Shown: in pieces, positions 1-8,685 of the stretch
How the letters are laid out: every line of letters starts with the position of its first letter
Numbering within the stretch: position 1 is the stretch's first letter
Position numbers and translations under genes: made by a program
Source: Aliarcobacter butzleri
GTDB lineage: Bacteria > Campylobacterota > Campylobacteria > Campylobacterales > Arcobacteraceae
NCBI RefSeq assembly: GCF_900187115.1
Contig: NZ_LT906455.1
Span: 1,674,001-1,738,000, forward strand
Reading direction: 5' to 3'
DNA: 64,000 bases
Notes under the pieces: model-generated
The model's input: the letters and a program-made list of their open reading frames with translations, nothing else
Told to the model about the DNA's origin: nothing
The model's database searches: none

Positions 1-285
1 ATTATGAAGTTTACTCATCATACTCAAAACAAAGAAGACAGAATGGGAGAGTTAGAGTTCCCACTTGATGATGAAGATATCATATTTGTAGGAGATCATC
101 CTGAACTGTTTGCACAAATGGATGATTTCCCAGAAGCTGAAAATGATGACTTACACGATCCACTTCAACAAATCTATGCAATGAGCAGATTAAGAAGAAT
201 AAAAAAAGATTCTCAAGGTGGTGGAAAAAGAACAAATACTAGAAATAGTAATAGACACAAAAGACCAAACAGGAGAGAAAGATAG
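1..285 (+). CDS. Phage protein upstream of the portal gene, possibly the C-terminus of the large terminase
   Basis: The frame is open to the left edge, so this is probably the tail end of a longer gene; an ATG at 4 is the first visible start. The visible 93 residues are acidic in the first half and very basic at the end (RRIKK, then an Arg/Asn/Lys-rich tail). The portal gene begins at the next base after its stop. In Mu-like phages the large terminase lies just before the portal, so a terminase C-terminus is the likely identity. No catalytic motif is visible in this part. Confidence 0.45.
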   Translation: MMKFTHHTQNKEDRMGELEFPLDDEDIIFVGDHPELFAQMDDFPEAENDDLHDPLQQIYAMSRLRRIKKDSQGGGKRTNTRNSNRHKRPNRRER

Positions 286-1677
286 ATGTTTAAAAGCATA
301 AAAAAACTATTTGTAAATAATAAACAACAAACAGTAAAAGTAAGAGATCTTACAAGATACAAAGATATATTAAAACCTCTTTTTGATTTGCCTGTACATA
401 ACTCTTGGTTAGATGATGAAACCATAGATAAGATTATGAGAGATAGTACAGTAATTGCAGCAATTGGAAATAGAAAAGCAAGTACTTTAAAAAAAGAGAT
501 ACTAATAGAGTGCGAAAATAGTAACTTCAAAGAGATTTTAGAAGATGCCTTTAGCTTTAATGTAATAGATTCTATTTTAGATATACCTTACTATGGTTTT
601 GGAGTATATGAGATAAATTGGGAATTTGAAAATGGCTTTTTTATTCCAACTCTAGTTGAGAGAAACTACAAAAATTTTATTTTAGATAATGGAAAAATAA
701 AATTTAATAATTTAGGATTTAGTGAAGATATAGAATTTCATAAAGTTATTGCTGCAACATACAAAGCAAAACCAAATAAGCCTTATGGTCAACCTTTAAT
801 TCAAACTTTGTTTTGGTTAGTTGAGTTTAAAAATGCTTCTTTGCAATTTTGGATGGAACTACTTGAAAGATTTGGAACTCCTTGGGTAATTGGTAAAACT
901 GAAGGTGATAAAAATGCTTTGGCTGAAGAGATATACAATATGCTTGGTGGTGATGGAGCAGTAATAGACACAGAAGATGAGATAAAAATAGAAACTGCAA
1001 AAGATGGTGGAAACTTCAAAGAGTTAGTTGAATATATAGACAACCAAATAAGAGAGGTAATCTTAGGAGGAAACTTAACTGCAAATGTACAAAGTGGCTC
1101 TTTGGCTGCTGCTAATGTTCATAATGAAGTAAGGGAAGATTTAGCTCAAGCTGATGAAAACATAGTAAATCAAATAATAAGAGAGCTTATTTGGATTTTT
1201 CAAGAATTTAATAAAACAACAACTGTTATAAAAGGTAAACTAAAAGATAAAGACGACCCAAACAAAGAGTTAGCAGATAGAGATAAAATAATATACGATA
1301 TGGGATATAAGCCTACAAAAGAGTATATAGAAGCAACTTATAATATCAAAGTTACTGAAATAGAACAAAAGAATAATAGCTTAATAGCCAATAGTAACAT
1401 TTCAAGAACAAATCCAATTATTTTAAATAATCTTCCTCAAGATGAGTTAGAAAGAAACTTAAATAATATAGATTTCTCACATTTAGCACTTACATTTCAA
1501 AAGCAAATTTTAGAAATTATAAATAAAAGTGAAAGCCATGAAGAGACGCTAGAACAACTTTTTAAAGCTTACCCTACTTTTGATACAAAAGAGTTAGAAG
1601 ATAGTTTATATAAATATCTAGCAAATGCTTCGCTTTTAGGAGTTGCTTCAATAGAGGATGAAAATCCAAATGGTTAA
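286..1677 (+). CDS. Portal protein, Mu gp29-like (DUF935)
   Basis: This 463-residue protein has the features of the DUF935 portal family: an N-terminal segment on sampling a probe set of residues (SWLDDETIDKIMRDSTV), a central W-rich clamp region (FGVYEINWEFENG), and a Q/A-rich stretch (LTANVQSGSLAAANVH) typical of Mu gp29 relatives. It would form the dodecameric ring at the capsid vertex through which DNA enters. The start ATG lies directly after the previous stop with an AGGAGAG ribosome site. Its end overlaps the gpF-like gene by 20 bases, which fits an ordered head operon. Confidence 0.88.
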   Translation: MFKSIKKLFVNNKQQTVKVRDLTRYKDILKPLFDLPVHNSWLDDETIDKIMRDSTVIAAIGNRKASTLKKEILIECENSNFKEILEDAFSFNVIDSILDIPYYGFGVYEINWEFENGFFIPTLVERNYKNFILDNGKIKFNNLGFSEDIEFHKVIAATYKAKPNKPYGQPLIQTLFWLVEFKNASLQFWMELLERFGTPWVIGKTEGDKNALAEEIYNMLGGDGAVIDTEDEIKIETAKDGGNFKELVEYIDNQIREVILGGNLTANVQSGSLAAANVHNEVREDLAQADENIVNQIIRELIWIFQEFNKTTTVIKGKLKDKDDPNKELADRDKIIYDMGYKPTKEYIEATYNIKVTEIEQKNNSLIANSNISRTNPIILNNLPQDELERNLNNIDFSHLALTFQKQILEIINKSESHEETLEQLFKAYPTFDTKELEDSLYKYLANASLLGVASIEDENPNG

Positions 1678-2845
1678 ACTAGATTTTCAAAAGACTCCAC
1701 AAAATATAGTAGATAGTCTAAAAGATAAACAACTCACGCTTACTTATAATCACGATGAACTTTTAAAAGAAGCTCACAATAAAGCTTTTACAGTTGCAAA
1801 AGTTACTAGAATGGATTTACTAAATGATATTCATAGTTCACTAGTAGATGCCATCAAAAGTGGGAAAAACTTTGAAGCTTGGAAAAAAGAGATTATGCCA
1901 ACTTTAGAAAAAAAAGGTTGGTGGGGAACAAAGGAAATAACAGACCCTAAAACAGGTGAAACAAAAAAGATAACAATAGGTTCAAGAAGATTAAAAACTA
2001 TATACGATACTAACATGAGAGTAGCTTATCAAAAGCATAGATATGAACAGATGATGAAACTACCACTATCAACTTATTGGATGTATAGAAGTGTATTATT
2101 AGAAAATACAAGAGCCTCTCATAGAAAACTTCATGGTTCAGTATTTCATAGGGACCATGAGTTTTGGATAGAGAATTATCCTCCTAACGATTGGAATTGT
2201 AAGTGTTCAGTTACAGCTCATAGCCAAAGTGATTTAAAAAAAAGAGGATTATCTCCTATTGAAGGTAAAGTAGAAAGTATAGCTTCAAAAGATTGGGCTT
2301 ATAATGTAGGCAAAAATACGAACCTTACAGGATTAAAAAAGATAAATTTAGATGATTCTTTAAATAATCTACCAAATATTTTAAGTGCAAAAAATAAAGC
2401 TTTAGAAAATATAAGTGAAGCTGAACTAAAAAATAGGTTTTATAAAACTCTAGGAGCAAAAGAAAACTCTTATTTTATAGACAAAACAAATGACCCAATA
2501 TTTGTAAATGATGATTTCTTTAAGAACAAAGAGATTGTTAAACTATTTAAAAAAAGCAGAAACCTTTTTATAGCTGAACTTGCCAATACTCTAAAAGACC
2601 CTGATGAGATATATCTTGAGTTTGAAAAATTAAGAGATACAAACGATAAATATATAGATGAAGATAGTAGAGTTGTAAAAAAGTTTATGAAGTATTATAA
2701 AACTGAAGCTGGAGCAAAAAAAGCTTTGATGGTATTGGTCGAATATTTAAAAGATAAAACTGTAGGTTTAAGTGCTTATTACATAGATAGTTCTGGAACT
2801 GTTGAAAATAAAAGAGTTGAGAAGTTAATTTATCAAAAGGATTAA
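1658..2845 (+). CDS. Minor head protein, Mu gpF-like (SPP1 gp7 family)
   Basis: The protein has 395 residues. The family signature lies near residues 150-190: R-A-S-H-R-x-L-H-G followed by W...NYPPNDWNCKCSV, the proline/cysteine pattern of the phage Mu F-like domain. The C-terminal third is lysine-rich and less typical. The protein would help in capsid assembly or early DNA entry. Two starts are possible, ATG 1658 or ATG 1670, both overlapping the portal gene. The 99 bases after the stop hold no gene and separate it from the gpG-like gene. Confidence 0.85.
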   Translation: MKIQMVKLDFQKTPQNIVDSLKDKQLTLTYNHDELLKEAHNKAFTVAKVTRMDLLNDIHSSLVDAIKSGKNFEAWKKEIMPTLEKKGWWGTKEITDPKTGETKKITIGSRRLKTIYDTNMRVAYQKHRYEQMMKLPLSTYWMYRSVLLENTRASHRKLHGSVFHRDHEFWIENYPPNDWNCKCSVTAHSQSDLKKRGLSPIEGKVESIASKDWAYNVGKNTNLTGLKKINLDDSLNNLPNILSAKNKALENISEAELKNRFYKTLGAKENSYFIDKTNDPIFVNDDFFKNKEIVKLFKKSRNLFIAELANTLKDPDEIYLEFEKLRDTNDKYIDEDSRVVKKFMKYYKTEAGAKKALMVLVEYLKDKTVGLSAYYIDSSGTVENKRVEKLIYQKD

Positions 2846-2944
2846 AGTAAGTTTAGGGTTAAGTTTTCGCAGGGCAGAGCTTACATTGCCATATTATCTT
2901 AACTCATCCTTTTAATACCGAATTGTACCACAGGAGTATAAAAA

Positions 2945-3430
2945 ATGCAAGTAATACTAAAAATAGAAAACATAGAAGCTGTTAAAAGAAAACTTGAAGA
3001 AATTGAAAATAATATAACAGATACAGCTCCACTTATGAGTGAAATATCAAACTATCTTTATAATATTTCTATTGATAGCTTTGAAAATGAAGAATCTCCA
3101 AATGGACATAAGTGGACTCCACTATCTGAATTAACAAAAAAATATAAATCTACTTCAAAAATACTATATAAAGATGGTGATATGCAAAGAGGATTAATAA
3201 ATGAATCTGATAGTGATAGTGCAATGGTTGGAATAACTACTGTAAATGAAGATGACTACTTCTATCCAATGGTTCATCAATTTGGGGCTAGTAATGCTGG
3301 AAGAAATAAAAAAACTAAAATACCCCAAAGAAGTTTTATGCCTATAACAATTAATGGCGAGTTGTATAGTGATGTAAAGGATAGAATAGAAGAAATAACA
3401 GTTGAGTTTATAGAAAGTGGTTTAAAATAA
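2945..3430 (+). CDS. Virion morphogenesis protein, Mu gpG-like
   Basis: The 161-residue protein matches the phage virion morphogenesis (Mu gpG, tail completion) family by layout: an N-terminal coiled helix, then PNGHKWTPLSELTKKYK, LYKDGDMQRGL, a Y-P-x-V-H-Q-F-G motif and the end motif IPQRSFMPI. A CAGGAG site precedes the ATG. The stop overlaps the 3' end of the leftward Mor-type gene by 9 bases, so the late and early blocks converge here. The next late gene would normally follow; instead the orientation flips. Confidence 0.85.
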   Translation: MQVILKIENIEAVKRKLEEIENNITDTAPLMSEISNYLYNISIDSFENEESPNGHKWTPLSELTKKYKSTSKILYKDGDMQRGLINESDSDSAMVGITTVNEDDYFYPMVHQFGASNAGRNKKTKIPQRSFMPITINGELYSDVKDRIEEITVEFIESGLK

Positions 3431-3697
3431 AGATGGTTCACGAAGAGGTTTTGTGATAAGAAGTATTTGAGCTTCACTGAGTCCATACTGTTTTGCAAGT
3501 TTTTTAGATAGTCTTTTTTCACCTAATCTTCTTTTATACTCTTCACAAATCTCATCATTTCTAAATGTTGTTTTATAAGATGGGATATATAAGCTTGAAC
3601 CACCATGCTCTTTGATAACATCAGTTATTTCAACATCAGGATTTTTAATAAAGTTAAATAATTCTTCAAATAAATCATAATTTGTAACTGCTGCCAT
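3422..3697 (-). CDS. Mor-type transcription activator
   Basis: The 91-residue protein resembles the Mor/C activator family of Mu: an N-terminal dimerisation half (LFEELFNFIKN), the linker motif HGGSSLYIPS, and a C-terminal helix-turn-helix (DEICEEYKRRLGEKR then LAKQYGLSEAQI). Family members turn on middle or late phage genes. An AGGAG site lies before the ATG. It lies tail to tail with the gpG-like gene. Family assignment is from motif resemblance only. Confidence 0.75.
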   Translation of the reverse strand: MAAVTNYDLFEELFNFIKNPDVEITDVIKEHGGSSLYIPSYKTTFRNDEICEEYKRRLGEKRLSKKLAKQYGLSEAQILLITKPLREPSLF

Positions 3698-3846
3698 ATC
3701 CTCTCCTAAATTTTTATACTAATAAGTTGTAATAAGGCTCATTATAACCAAATATATTACATTTTGCAATAGCATTACAAACTGTAATATATATAATTTT
3801 TATTGTTATTGAAGTAGAATGTGTGATTTTAATTTAGGGGGATAGT

Positions 3847-5133
3847 TTGGGGGAGAAAAAGGAAAATTTAGATAATACAAATCAAAGCAAAAGTATTTAT
3901 ATTATTTTAAAAAAATTTGGAATAAATATTTATAAAAAAACCACAAGCTCTGACGAATGGCTTTCAATACCTATTATGCTTATTGTAATGCTATTTGCTT
4001 TTGGAATATTAATGTTATATATGAATCAGTTCAGCTATATATTTTTTGCAAATGATGAAAATTCTTGGTCAACTATAGTCAAAGAAAACCATCAAATTGA
4101 TAAAATTGAAAAACTTGGTCAAGTAGGTGACTTTATAGGTGGTGCATTAAACCCTTTATTTGCTTTATTTAGTTTTATTCTTCTTTTAATGACAGTAAAG
4201 ATACAAAATAAGGCTTTAAAAAATTCTCAAGAAGAATTAAAACTTACAAGAGAAGAATTACATAGGTCAGCTAATGCTCAAGAAAAACAAATAGAGTCTA
4301 TAAAAATTCAAAACTTTGAAACTACTTTTTTCAATATGTTAAGTTTACATAATGAAATTCTTAAAAATATTGTGATAAAAGACAATCCATCTTTTAAATA
4401 TCGTAGAGTTAATGCAAAAAATGAATTCAATAGTATTAAATTCGAGGAGAAACCTTCTAACAATGACATATCAGGAAAAATTGCAATAAAAGAAATTGTA
4501 AAAGGAATAGAAAGAATTTCAAGTACTAATATTTACCCTCCTAGAATATTTTTTAATTTATATAATTTAATTCATGATACTATTCAACCTTATATTGGTC
4601 ATTATTTTGTAAATATATTCCAAATACTTAAATTTATTTCAACAGATGAGACTATATCAGATAAAAAAAAATATTCTAATTTATTTAGAGCACAATTTTC
4701 TTCAAATGAATTAAAACTACTTTTTTATCACTGTGCAGGAAAAATTGGTTCTGAAGAATTTAAAAACTATATTGAAGAATTTAATTTCTTTGAACATTTA
4801 ATAATAGAAAAAGAAGAACATATTTTTAAATTTATCATATCTAATTATCTTTATTCTGATTATGCTTTTGGAGATGAAAAAAATAAGTTTAATAATTTTG
4901 CACAAAATATATTATATGAAAATAAAGAATGCTTCGAAGGTATTAAGAATGGACAATATTGTGATAAATATATACTTATAAGAAAATATTATGAAAGTAA
5001 TGATTATATTTTAGCAAAAGAAAATATACAAAATATTTCAACAGTTATACATGATGGAAATATTGAAGTAATCATTAAGGAAATAGAAGATGAAATTAAT
5101 AAATCTAATCCATCCTCTCAAGAGCCACAATAA
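3847..5133 (+). CDS. putAbiC-type membrane protein, putative abortive phage infection factor (copy 1)
   Basis: The 428-residue protein begins at TTG behind a strong AGGGGG ribosome site. It has two membrane segments near residues 42-62 and 94-116 (the second after GDFIGGALNP), a charged coiled coil near 120-155, then the conserved block QNFETTFFNMLSLHNEI and later FRAQFSSNELKLLFYHC. These blocks are typical of the putative AbiC family. It is related over its length to the next gene. It sits between late and early phage blocks with its own leader, as expected for a moron that protects the lysogen. Function is inferred from family only. Confidence 0.72.
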   Translation: MGEKKENLDNTNQSKSIYIILKKFGINIYKKTTSSDEWLSIPIMLIVMLFAFGILMLYMNQFSYIFFANDENSWSTIVKENHQIDKIEKLGQVGDFIGGALNPLFALFSFILLLMTVKIQNKALKNSQEELKLTREELHRSANAQEKQIESIKIQNFETTFFNMLSLHNEILKNIVIKDNPSFKYRRVNAKNEFNSIKFEEKPSNNDISGKIAIKEIVKGIERISSTNIYPPRIFFNLYNLIHDTIQPYIGHYFVNIFQILKFISTDETISDKKKYSNLFRAQFSSNELKLLFYHCAGKIGSEEFKNYIEEFNFFEHLIIEKEEHIFKFIISNYLYSDYAFGDEKNKFNNFAQNILYENKECFEGIKNGQYCDKYILIRKYYESNDYILAKENIQNISTVIHDGNIEVIIKEIEDEINKSNPSSQEPQ

Positions 5134-5227
5134 TCTTTTGTGCTTCATTGACTGTGAAATCATCTAGTCTTAAAGCTTTGTATTTTGCTATTTTATAAGC
5201 AAATTGAAGCAAAGCTTTATCGCGCTT
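5105..5227 (-). pseudogene. GemA-like gene fragment A (3' end only)
   Basis: Read leftward, this strip encodes about 40 residues, KRDKALLQFAYKIAKYKAL...VALERMD and stop, homologous to the end of the GemA-like remnant at 6455-6818. Its upstream part is missing and an in-frame stop precedes it at 5228-5230. Its last codons lie inside the 3' end of the first putAbiC gene. This suggests that the putAbiC gene was joined to, or recombined within, the tail of a GemA-like gene. Confidence 0.6.
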
Positions 5228-5277
5228 TTATCACTATTAATATAAAGCGTATAATTTTATTTTAGGGAATAAATACT

Positions 5278-6450
5278 ATGAAAAAAAATAAAAGTTTTAA
5301 AGAAAAAATTAATAATTCTTTTAAAGAATGGTGGGGAATTATATTCATTGCTTTTATTGCAATGCTAATTATTTTTATTTTTGGTTATTTCTATTTTTCA
5401 AAACATAGCTTAAGCTGGTTATCTGGAGAAGTTGAAGAGCTAGGACAAATGGGTGATTTTTTTGGTGGAACTCTTAACCCTATTTTAGCTTTTTTGAGTT
5501 TTTGCTTACTATTAATCACTATTAAGCTACAAAGTAAAGAATTAAAAAATTCAACAGAGGAATTAGCTAAATCATCTAAAGCATTAATAGAACAATCAAA
5601 ATCTTTAAAAATTCAAAACTTTGAAACCACTTTTTTTAATCTAATCAACTTACATAATAAAATAGTTGATAATTTTAGTTTTGAAAGATATAATTTTTTT
5701 TCATTATATAAAGGAAAACTAGAATTCAACTCAAATAAAAGTGCTCTTTTTTATAAAGAAGAAGCTTTCAATGAAATTTGTAAAGATATTGATTTTATAT
5801 CAAAAGAACAAAAATTATATTTTATGAAATTTAATGAATTTTATGATTTATATTATATTGAAAAACAACGTGTTCTAAATAAATATTTTGAGAATATCAA
5901 TCAAATTTTTAAGTTTATATCAGATTCTAATTTTAATGATGAAGAAAAGAAAAAGTATTCAGATATATTTAGAGTACAATTCTCACAAGATGAATTAAAA
6001 CTTTTATTTTACCATTGTATAAGTTCTATAGGTTCAGTAATGTTGAAAAAATATATTGAAAATTTTAAATTTTTTGAATTTTTAATTTTTGAAAAAGAAA
6101 ATAAAAACTTTTTATTTATTATAAATAAAAATATTTATAATGACAAAGCTTTTAAAGATAATGAAAATGTTGAAATAAAAAAAACAATAAATAAATATTT
6201 AGAAACAACTAAATTAAATATTAATTCAGATAATTATTTTAAAGATTTTATAAAATATTGCACATATTTATTCTTTCTTGAAAAATATGATTTAATATTA
6301 AAAAAATTTGATGAATTAAAAATAAAATCAAATGAAATATTAGAAAACTTTAATATTTCAGAAGAAACAAAGAAGAAGACAAAAGAAAACATTTCTTCTA
6401 TAGATTATTATACAAATCAAATAAAAGAATACTTTAATGAGAAACAATAA
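5278..6450 (+). CDS. putAbiC-type membrane protein, putative abortive phage infection factor (copy 2)
   Basis: The 390-residue protein is a diverged paralogue of the gene at 3847. It shares two N-terminal membrane segments (about 18-40 and 62-85, with MGDFFGGTLNPILAF), the block QNFETTFFNLINLHNKI and the block FRVQFSQDELKLLFYHC. The C-terminal half is very rich in Lys, Asn, Ile and Phe and more AT-rich than neighbouring phage genes, a sign of separate origin. It lies between two GemA-like fragments. Both putAbiC stop codons sit in the same short shared string (CAATAATCTTTT), which points to a common insertion history. Confidence 0.72.
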   Translation: MKKNKSFKEKINNSFKEWWGIIFIAFIAMLIIFIFGYFYFSKHSLSWLSGEVEELGQMGDFFGGTLNPILAFLSFCLLLITIKLQSKELKNSTEELAKSSKALIEQSKSLKIQNFETTFFNLINLHNKIVDNFSFERYNFFSLYKGKLEFNSNKSALFYKEEAFNEICKDIDFISKEQKLYFMKFNEFYDLYYIEKQRVLNKYFENINQIFKFISDSNFNDEEKKKYSDIFRVQFSQDELKLLFYHCISSIGSVMLKKYIENFKFFEFLIFEKENKNFLFIINKNIYNDKAFKDNENVEIKKTINKYLETTKLNINSDNYFKDFIKYCTYLFFLEKYDLILKKFDELKIKSNEILENFNISEETKKKTKENISSIDYYTNQIKEYFNEKQ

Positions 6451-6454
6451 TCTT

Positions 6455-6818
6455 TTAAGCTTCTCTTAGTTTAAAATCGTCTATTCTAGAGGCTTTATAT
6501 TTTGCTATTTTACAAGTAAATTTCATTAAAGCCTCTTCCCTTTTATCTCTAGCTTTTTCTTTCCAAACAACTCTTATCTTTTCAATTTGTTTATCAGTTA
6601 TAATATCTTTTATTCTTATATTCTATTTAACATAGGAATATCACTTACATTTCTATTACAAAAATCTAGAAGTAGTTTTATTAACTTTGTAGTGCTATCA
6701 ACTCCAAACCTTGAAAGCATAAACTCTTTTCTTTGCTCATCATCTATAAAAACATTATGTTTAACTATTTGTATTTTTTGAATAAGGCTTTTTTATAAGT
6801 ATATTGTGATTGTGTCAT
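6455..6818 (-). pseudogene. GemA-like gene remnant B (frameshifted)
   Basis: Leftward translation from ATG at 6818 gives pieces in different frames: MTQSQYTYKKALFKKYK, then FIDDEQRKEF...FGVDS...LLLDFCNRN, then DKQIEKIRVVWKEKARDKREEAL with a tail like fragment A. The pattern fits Mu GemA/gp16 (DUF1018) proteins. At least two frame breaks lie near 6767 and 6630, and the end is cut short by a TAA where fragment A has CAA. It is the last early gene after the RecA-like ATPase and is now probably non-functional. Confidence 0.62.
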
Positions 6819-6844
6819 TATTATATCCTTTCTTTATTTTTTCT

Positions 6845-6914
6845 TTACAACTGATACCACCGTTACAACTGCCATTTATAGGGCTTATATTTAGGCGGTT
6901 GTAGCGGTTGTAGC
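6845..6914. repeat. Phage repeat region with tandem GCGGTTGTA units
   Basis: This spacer between the GemA remnant and the ATPase gene holds two tandem 9-bp units GCGGTTGTA (6895-6903, 6904-6912) and the 13-mer ATTTATAGGGCTT (6874-6886). The same 9-mer and 13-mer occur in inverted orientation near the prophage end (16461-16469 and 16488-16500), and the 9-mer again at 16277-16285. They may be binding sites for a phage protein. The role is unknown. Confidence 0.55.
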
Positions 6915-6918
6915 AGTT

Positions 6919-7824
6919 TCAAGCAATTAAAGTGATGTTGTAAGGTTTCCCTTTTTTTTCTTGCTTACATTCCCAAAATTTCGCATTAAACTTATTGATT
7001 GTATCGTTTGCAGTTTTGTCATCTTTTTCAAAACCAAGAGTTTCTAATAACTCTTTTTTATTTAATCCATCAGGATTTTTCTTTAATACTTCAATTGCTT
7101 TATTTACAAAACTTTCTTCATATTCACTCATATTTGAGAAAACTGGATCTATATCTTTTAAATCTAAAGTAGTAGTATCAACTGCAAAACCACAATCAGA
7201 TATAGCATCTCTATCATTTTCTACTCTTAAACTCCATTGTAGTTCATTCCCTATTCTAGCTTTTTGTTTAAATTCATATACATTATCAGCACTTTTTGCA
7301 AATTCACTACTTCCATCTATAACTTTTCCATTTTTCGTCGCATGATGTATTAATAGTACAGTTCCTCCTGAATCTCTTATATCTTTCATATTTTGCATAA
7401 AAGCTTTTGCTTGAGTATCATTGTGAATGTTATCAACAAAATCTCTTGTACTATCAATAATAAAAATACAATCCTTATAGTTTTGCCCAAAAGCATTTTT
7501 TTTAATTTCACATAAAAAACCATCAGCAGTTACATTCAAACCACCTTTACTAAAATATTTAATATTAGAATAGTTTGAAATAAGCCAATCAACACCTCTC
7601 TCTTTTAGTTGTCTTTTAGGATTATCGAAATCTATATAATAAATTTTTTTAACTTTTTTTGCTAAAAGTTTACTAACAGCTAACATAAACCATGTCTTAC
7701 CCTGAGAAGGTGCTCCATAAATCATAGTTATAGCTTCACTTACTAAAAAATTATCTATATAATAAATAGTTTTTTGATTATCCAAATCATTTACTGTAAG
7801 AGCCATTTCTTCAAAACTAAACAT
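6919..7824 (-). CDS. RecA/RepA-like AAA ATPase of phage early region
   Basis: The 301-residue protein has a Walker A motif GAPSQGKT at 37-44, a Walker B strand (CIFIIDST) near 140 and the LLIHHATK sensor segment, the layout of AAA_25/RepA-type hexameric helicases. The last 80 residues look like a winged-helix domain (IEVLKKNPDGLNKKELLETLGF). It probably acts in phage DNA handling or replication. Its start overlaps the stop of the upstream gene by 8 bases. Confidence 0.72.
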   Translation of the reverse strand: MFSFEEMALTVNDLDNQKTIYYIDNFLVSEAITMIYGAPSQGKTWFMLAVSKLLAKKVKKIYYIDFDNPKRQLKERGVDWLISNYSNIKYFSKGGLNVTADGFLCEIKKNAFGQNYKDCIFIIDSTRDFVDNIHNDTQAKAFMQNMKDIRDSGGTVLLIHHATKNGKVIDGSSEFAKSADNVYEFKQKARIGNELQWSLRVENDRDAISDCGFAVDTTTLDLKDIDPVFSNMSEYEESFVNKAIEVLKKNPDGLNKKELLETLGFEKDDKTANDTINKFNAKFWECKQEKKGKPYNITLIA

Positions 7825-8122
7825 TTTTAACCTTTTCTAATTTTTCTTTTAACCATTTTTCAAGTACTACTTTATCTTTAGGTTCTACTTTCTCAAGCAG
7901 TAAATCAAAATCGTGTTTTTTATCAACTCTTCCATATTTAAACTCCCAAAATAAGACTTTTAAAAGCCATTTTAAAAGTTCATCTTCTTTTACATTTTTT
8001 GTAATAGAGTTAAAATAGTTTATAAACTCATCAACTTTATCATAGGTACAAATATGTATTTGCATCCTTTTATAAGCTTCATCTAGCTTTTCATTGCCTG
8101 TATTAACTGTTAGTATGTTCAT
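7817..8122 (-). CDS. Hypothetical phage early protein
   Basis: ATG at 8122 is preferred because an AAGGAG site lies eight bases before it. The product is about 101 residues, soluble, and starts MNILTVNTGNEKLDEAYKRM. It is rich in Lys, Glu and Trp (ELLKWLLKVLFWEFKYG). No family was recognised. It overlaps the genes on both sides, which supports it as a real member of the early operon. Confidence 0.6.
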   Translation of the reverse strand: MNILTVNTGNEKLDEAYKRMQIHICTYDKVDEFINYFNSITKNVKEDELLKWLLKVLFWEFKYGRVDKKHDFDLLLEKVEPKDKVVLEKWLKEKLEKVKNV

Positions 8123-8315
8123 TTTTCTTTTTCTCCTTGTAATACCATTTTCTAAACTTATCACTCTCTTTTTGTAAATCTTTTACTATGCTCTCAAGAT
8201 GTCGAACTCTATCATCTGCTTTTTTTCTTCTTTCTTGCTCTTTTCCCCAGCTTTCCAAAAGTTCCTCTTTTGTAACTGTTTTTAAAAAATCTTCATCTTT
8301 CATAATCTCACCCAT
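8103..8315 (-). CDS. Small coiled-coil phage protein
   Basis: The 70-residue protein is almost entirely charged helix: KKADDRVRHLESIVKDLQ followed by KESDKFRKWYYKEKKK, a predicted coiled coil. It has a good AGGAG site before ATG 8315 and overlaps the next gene by 20 bases. It is not recognised as a known family. Confidence 0.55.
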   Translation of the reverse strand: MGEIMKDEDFLKTVTKEELLESWGKEQERRKKADDRVRHLESIVKDLQKESDKFRKWYYKEKKKNEHTNS

Positions 8316-8340
8316 ATTTCACTCCTACTAATAATCTCAA

Positions 8341-8363
8341 TAGAACACTCAAAGAGTGCTCTA
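8341..8363. other. Stem-loop within the early operon
   Basis: TAGAACACTC and GAGTGCTCTA form a 10-bp stem with one mismatch around an AAA loop, between the 39-residue gene and the coiled-coil gene. There is no T-run, so RNA processing or pausing is more likely than termination. Confidence 0.45.
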
Positions 8364-8374
8364 TGAAACTACTT

Positions 8375-8494
8375 TTATTCCCCTAATCTTGACGAGTAAT
8401 CTTTTACAACTGTAAAACCATTATCTTTCAGTTCTTGTAGGGCTTCTTGCTCTTTTTCTTCATAACTTTTATTCTCGTCAAATTGAGGTATCAT
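8375..8494 (-). CDS. 39-residue hypothetical phage protein
   Basis: This short gene starts at ATG 8494, whose ATGA overlaps the stop of the preceding gene. Translational coupling of this kind supports it as real. The product begins MIPQFDENKSYEEKEQEAL and ends with DYSSRLGE; it is acidic and helical in the middle. No family is recognised. Confidence 0.5.
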   Translation of the reverse strand: MIPQFDENKSYEEKEQEALQELKDNGFTVVKDYSSRLGE

Positions 8495-8685
8495 TCTCTA
8501 CCATCCGACTCATAACCAAAAGCTTTAAAATCAATAGGAATATTGCTTTCTCGAACTTTGGTACTTGAAGCATCTTTTAACTTCCTATAAGTATTAGGAA
8601 ATACGAAAGTATTATTTATCTCTTTATTTATTCGTATTTCCTCTCTTTCTTGTGTATCTTCCCAACAATATTTGCCATAACTCAT
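8491..8685 (-). CDS. Hypothetical phage protein, 64 residues
   Basis: ATG 8685 is chosen because it shares the TGATG junction with the lysozyme-like gene's stop and has a GAGG site eight bases away; a TTG one codon earlier is possible. The product contains YCWEDTQEREEIRINKEI and NTYRKLKDASSTKVRES. No domain is recognised. It is coupled by ATGA overlap to the 39-residue gene that follows. Confidence 0.55.
   Translation of the reverse strand: MSYGKYCWEDTQEREEIRINKEINNTFVFPNTYRKLKDASSTKVRESNIPIDFKAFGYESDGRE

Noticed and set aside
6587-6781. Rightward 64-residue frame after the second putAbiC gene
   Set aside because: It is antisense to the GemA-like remnant, has no ribosome site and its translation is low-complexity.
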